The notes beneath the pieces are model-generated. The model saw only the letters and a program-made list of their open reading frames with translations. It was not told where the DNA came from and did no database searches. Shown here one piece after another: positions 21,005 to 22,194 of a DNA stretch of 22,194 nucleotides. A program made the translations under genes and the position numbers. The first letter of the stretch is position 1. Each line of letters starts with the position of its first letter. This stretch comes from CAG-217 sp963642245 (GTDB taxonomy: Bacteria; Bacillota; Clostridia; Oscillospirales; Acutalibacteraceae). The stretch spans positions 1 through 22,194 of the forward strand of contig CAVIFY010000032.1 of the NCBI GenBank assembly GCA_963642245.1, written 5' to 3'.

Positions 21005-21814
21005 ATGGCATTTTTAGAAGTTAAGAATTTGCAAAAGCGCTTTGGCAATACCGAGGTGCTCAAGGGCATTGACTTTTCGCTGGAGAAGGGCGATGTGCTG
21101 GTGATCATCGGCTCCTCCGGCAGCGGCAAGACCACCCTGCTGCGGTGCCTGAACTTTTTGGAGACTCCCAGCGGCGGCACCATTGCCGTGGACGGACAGA
21201 CCCTGATCGACGCAGACGACGCCGCCACCCTGTCCGACAAAGAGATCCGCAAAAACCGACTGCACTTTGGCCTGGTGTTCCAGCAGTTCAACCTATTCCC
21301 CCAGTACAAGGTGATGGACAACCTGACCTTAGCACCCAAGCTGGCGCTGCGCGAGCAGGTAAAAGCCGCCAAAAAGGCCGGTCAAAACGCCAAAGCCTTT
21401 AAGCAGGCCCAAGAACAGGCGCTGGAGCAGAACGCCAAGAGCCTGCTGGAGCGGGTGGGCCTGGCAGACAAAGCCGACGCCTATCCCTGCCAGCTGAGCG
21501 GCGGGCAGCAGCAGCGGGTGGCCATTGCCCGGGCGCTGGCTATGTCGCCGGATATTCTGTGCTTTGACGAGCCCACTTCCGCCCTGGATCCGGAGCTGAC
21601 CGGCGAGGTGCTGAATGTGATCCGCAGTCTAAAGACCGGCAACAGCACCATGATCGTGGTGACCCATGAGATGGAATTTGCCCGCCATGTGGCGGACCAG
21701 GTGCTCTTTATGGCAGACGGTGTGATCGCCGAGAGCGGCCCCCCGGAGGAGCTGTTCAATCACCCCAAAAGCCCGGCGCTGCAAGCCTTTCTCAGTAAGG
21801 CGCAGAACAAATGA
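21005..21814 (+). CDS. Polar amino acid ABC transporter, ATPase
   Basis: 269 residues. Walker A GSSGSGKTT (36-44), Q-loop Q93 in VFQQFNLFP, signature LSGGQQQR (164-171), Walker B ILCFDEP (184-190) with catalytic E189, D-loop SALDP and switch H221 all intact. Between the Q-loop and the signature lies a Lys/Ala/Gln-rich helical insertion (about 112-143) that makes the protein ~20-25 residues longer than GlnQ. The start is 4 bases after the permease stop, with AAGGGGTG as the ribosome binding site, so translation is coupled. It powers uptake through the permease above. Confidence 0.96.
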   Translation: MAFLEVKNLQKRFGNTEVLKGIDFSLEKGDVLVIIGSSGSGKTTLLRCLNFLETPSGGTIAVDGQTLIDADDAATLSDKEIRKNRLHFGLVFQQFNLFPQYKVMDNLTLAPKLALREQVKAAKKAGQNAKAFKQAQEQALEQNAKSLLERVGLADKADAYPCQLSGGQQQRVAIARALAMSPDILCFDEPTSALDPELTGEVLNVIRSLKTGNSTMIVVTHEMEFARHVADQVLFMADGVIAESGPPEELFNHPKSPALQAFLSKAQNK

Positions 21815-22041
21815 GCCTGCGTTATCCAAAGCTGCTGCGCCAGCTGCGCACCGAGGCGCATAAGAGCCAGGCGGAACTGGCAGAGGTGCTGGGCACCTCC
21901 CAAACCATGTACGCCCGCTACGAGCGGGGCGCCAACGCCCTGCCCCTGCGCCACTTGCTGGCGCTGTGCGAGTATTACGATGTGTCCGCCGATTACCTGC
22001 TGGGGCGCACCCCCCACCGGCAAAATCCAAATTTGTTATAA
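21811..22041 (+). CDS. Small XRE-family regulator coupled to the ABC operon
   Basis: 76 residues. One Cro/C1-type helix-turn-helix at about 4-60: LLRQLRTEAHKSQAELAEVLGTSQTMYARYERGANALP, then LLALCEYYDVSADYLLGR, the usual XRE end. The last residues are polar. Its ATG overlaps the ATPase stop (shared ATGA), so it is translated only with the transporter, which is unusual for a regulator. It is probably a feedback regulator of this operon or a sensor for the ligand's pool, but no ligand domain exists and no clear operator is visible at the promoter other than the leader stems. The alternative is a regulator of other genes that is merely carried along. Confidence 0.93.
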   Translation: MSLRYPKLLRQLRTEAHKSQAELAEVLGTSQTMYARYERGANALPLRHLLALCEYYDVSADYLLGRTPHRQNPNLL

Positions 22042-22056
22042 ATATGGCATAGAGAA

Positions 22057-22086
22057 AGCACCGCATTTTGCATGCGGTGCTTTTTT
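22057..22086 (+). terminator. Terminator of the ABC operon
   Basis: Perfect 9-bp stem GCACCGCAT (22058-22066), loop TTTGC, ATGCGGTGC (22072-22080), then six T's; AAA on the other side. Confidence 0.95.
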
Positions 22087-22120
22087 GTATTTGTGTTATG
22101 CGAGTGTATAACGCACCGCA

Positions 22121-22190
22121 CCCTACAAAGAATAGAGATAACCGTAGGGCGGGGGCTTGCTCCCGAGTGAATTGCACGCAGTGCAAGAGA
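22121..22190 (+). repeat. GC-rich intergenic repeat, copy B, with neighbouring hairpins
   Basis: The 21-bp core at 22143-22163 matches copy A (16193-16213, minus strand) at 20 of 21 positions. An inverted repeat CCCTAC (22121-22126) with GTAGGG (22144-22149) and a hairpin TTGCAC / GCA / GTGCAA (22172-22186) flank it. It lies past the operon terminator and runs toward the window edge. It may be a REP-like element or the start of a further transcription unit. Confidence 0.5.
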
Positions 22191-22194
22191 CACG

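Overview
The window looks like chromosomal sequence from a gut-type, low-to-mid GC Gram-positive anaerobe of the class Clostridia (probably Oscillospirales/Ruminococcaceae-like; this placement is inferred from gene families and style, not proven). Supporting signs are strong AGGAGG-type ribosome binding sites, near-consensus sigma-A promoters, a Gram-positive lipoprotein signal, a TarI/TarJ-type CDP-ribitol pair, a PadR/HAAS pair, an OmpR-type two-component system and a polar amino acid ABC operon. The coding part is GC-rich; the first ~600 bases are clearly AT-rich and hold no convincing gene. I see 20 protein genes, no rRNA or tRNA, no CRISPR array and no insertion sequence.

Left part (1-6900): an AT-rich non-coding stretch with several hairpins; a small XRE regulator (-) divergent from a one-pass membrane protein with a Pro/Gln-rich cytoplasmic tail (+); an acyl-CoA synthetase-like AMP ligase (-); a DUF2238/YjdF-like membrane protein (+); and a PadR regulator followed by a large HAAS-type membrane protein (-), with a well-formed PadR operator over its start site.

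Middle (6950-11960): a GPH-family sugar-type symporter with an unusual ~180-residue cytoplasmic tail (+), an SDR oxidoreductase (-) divergent from a LysR regulator (+), and a multi-pass membrane protein of unknown function behind the LysR gene.

Right-middle (11979-16090): a response regulator and histidine kinase (-), ending in their own terminator, followed by a large surface lipoprotein with a beta-helix-like passenger. The operon promoter and the lipoprotein promoter carry the same ~27-bp element at the same distance from the -10 box. This is the best candidate in the window for a self-contained, probably undescribed system: a two-component system that controls itself and one surface protein.

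Right part (16275-22194): TarJ- and TarI-like genes for CDP-ribitol (-), an iron-type alcohol dehydrogenase (-), and a four-gene operon (+) of an amino acid ABC transporter (binding lipoprotein, permease, ATPase) plus a small XRE protein whose start overlaps the ATPase stop. The ABC operon has a strongly folded 5' leader that I cannot match to a known riboswitch. A short GC-rich repeat occurs twice, at 16193-16213 and 22143-22163. All function calls rest on reading motifs by eye; no database search was possible.
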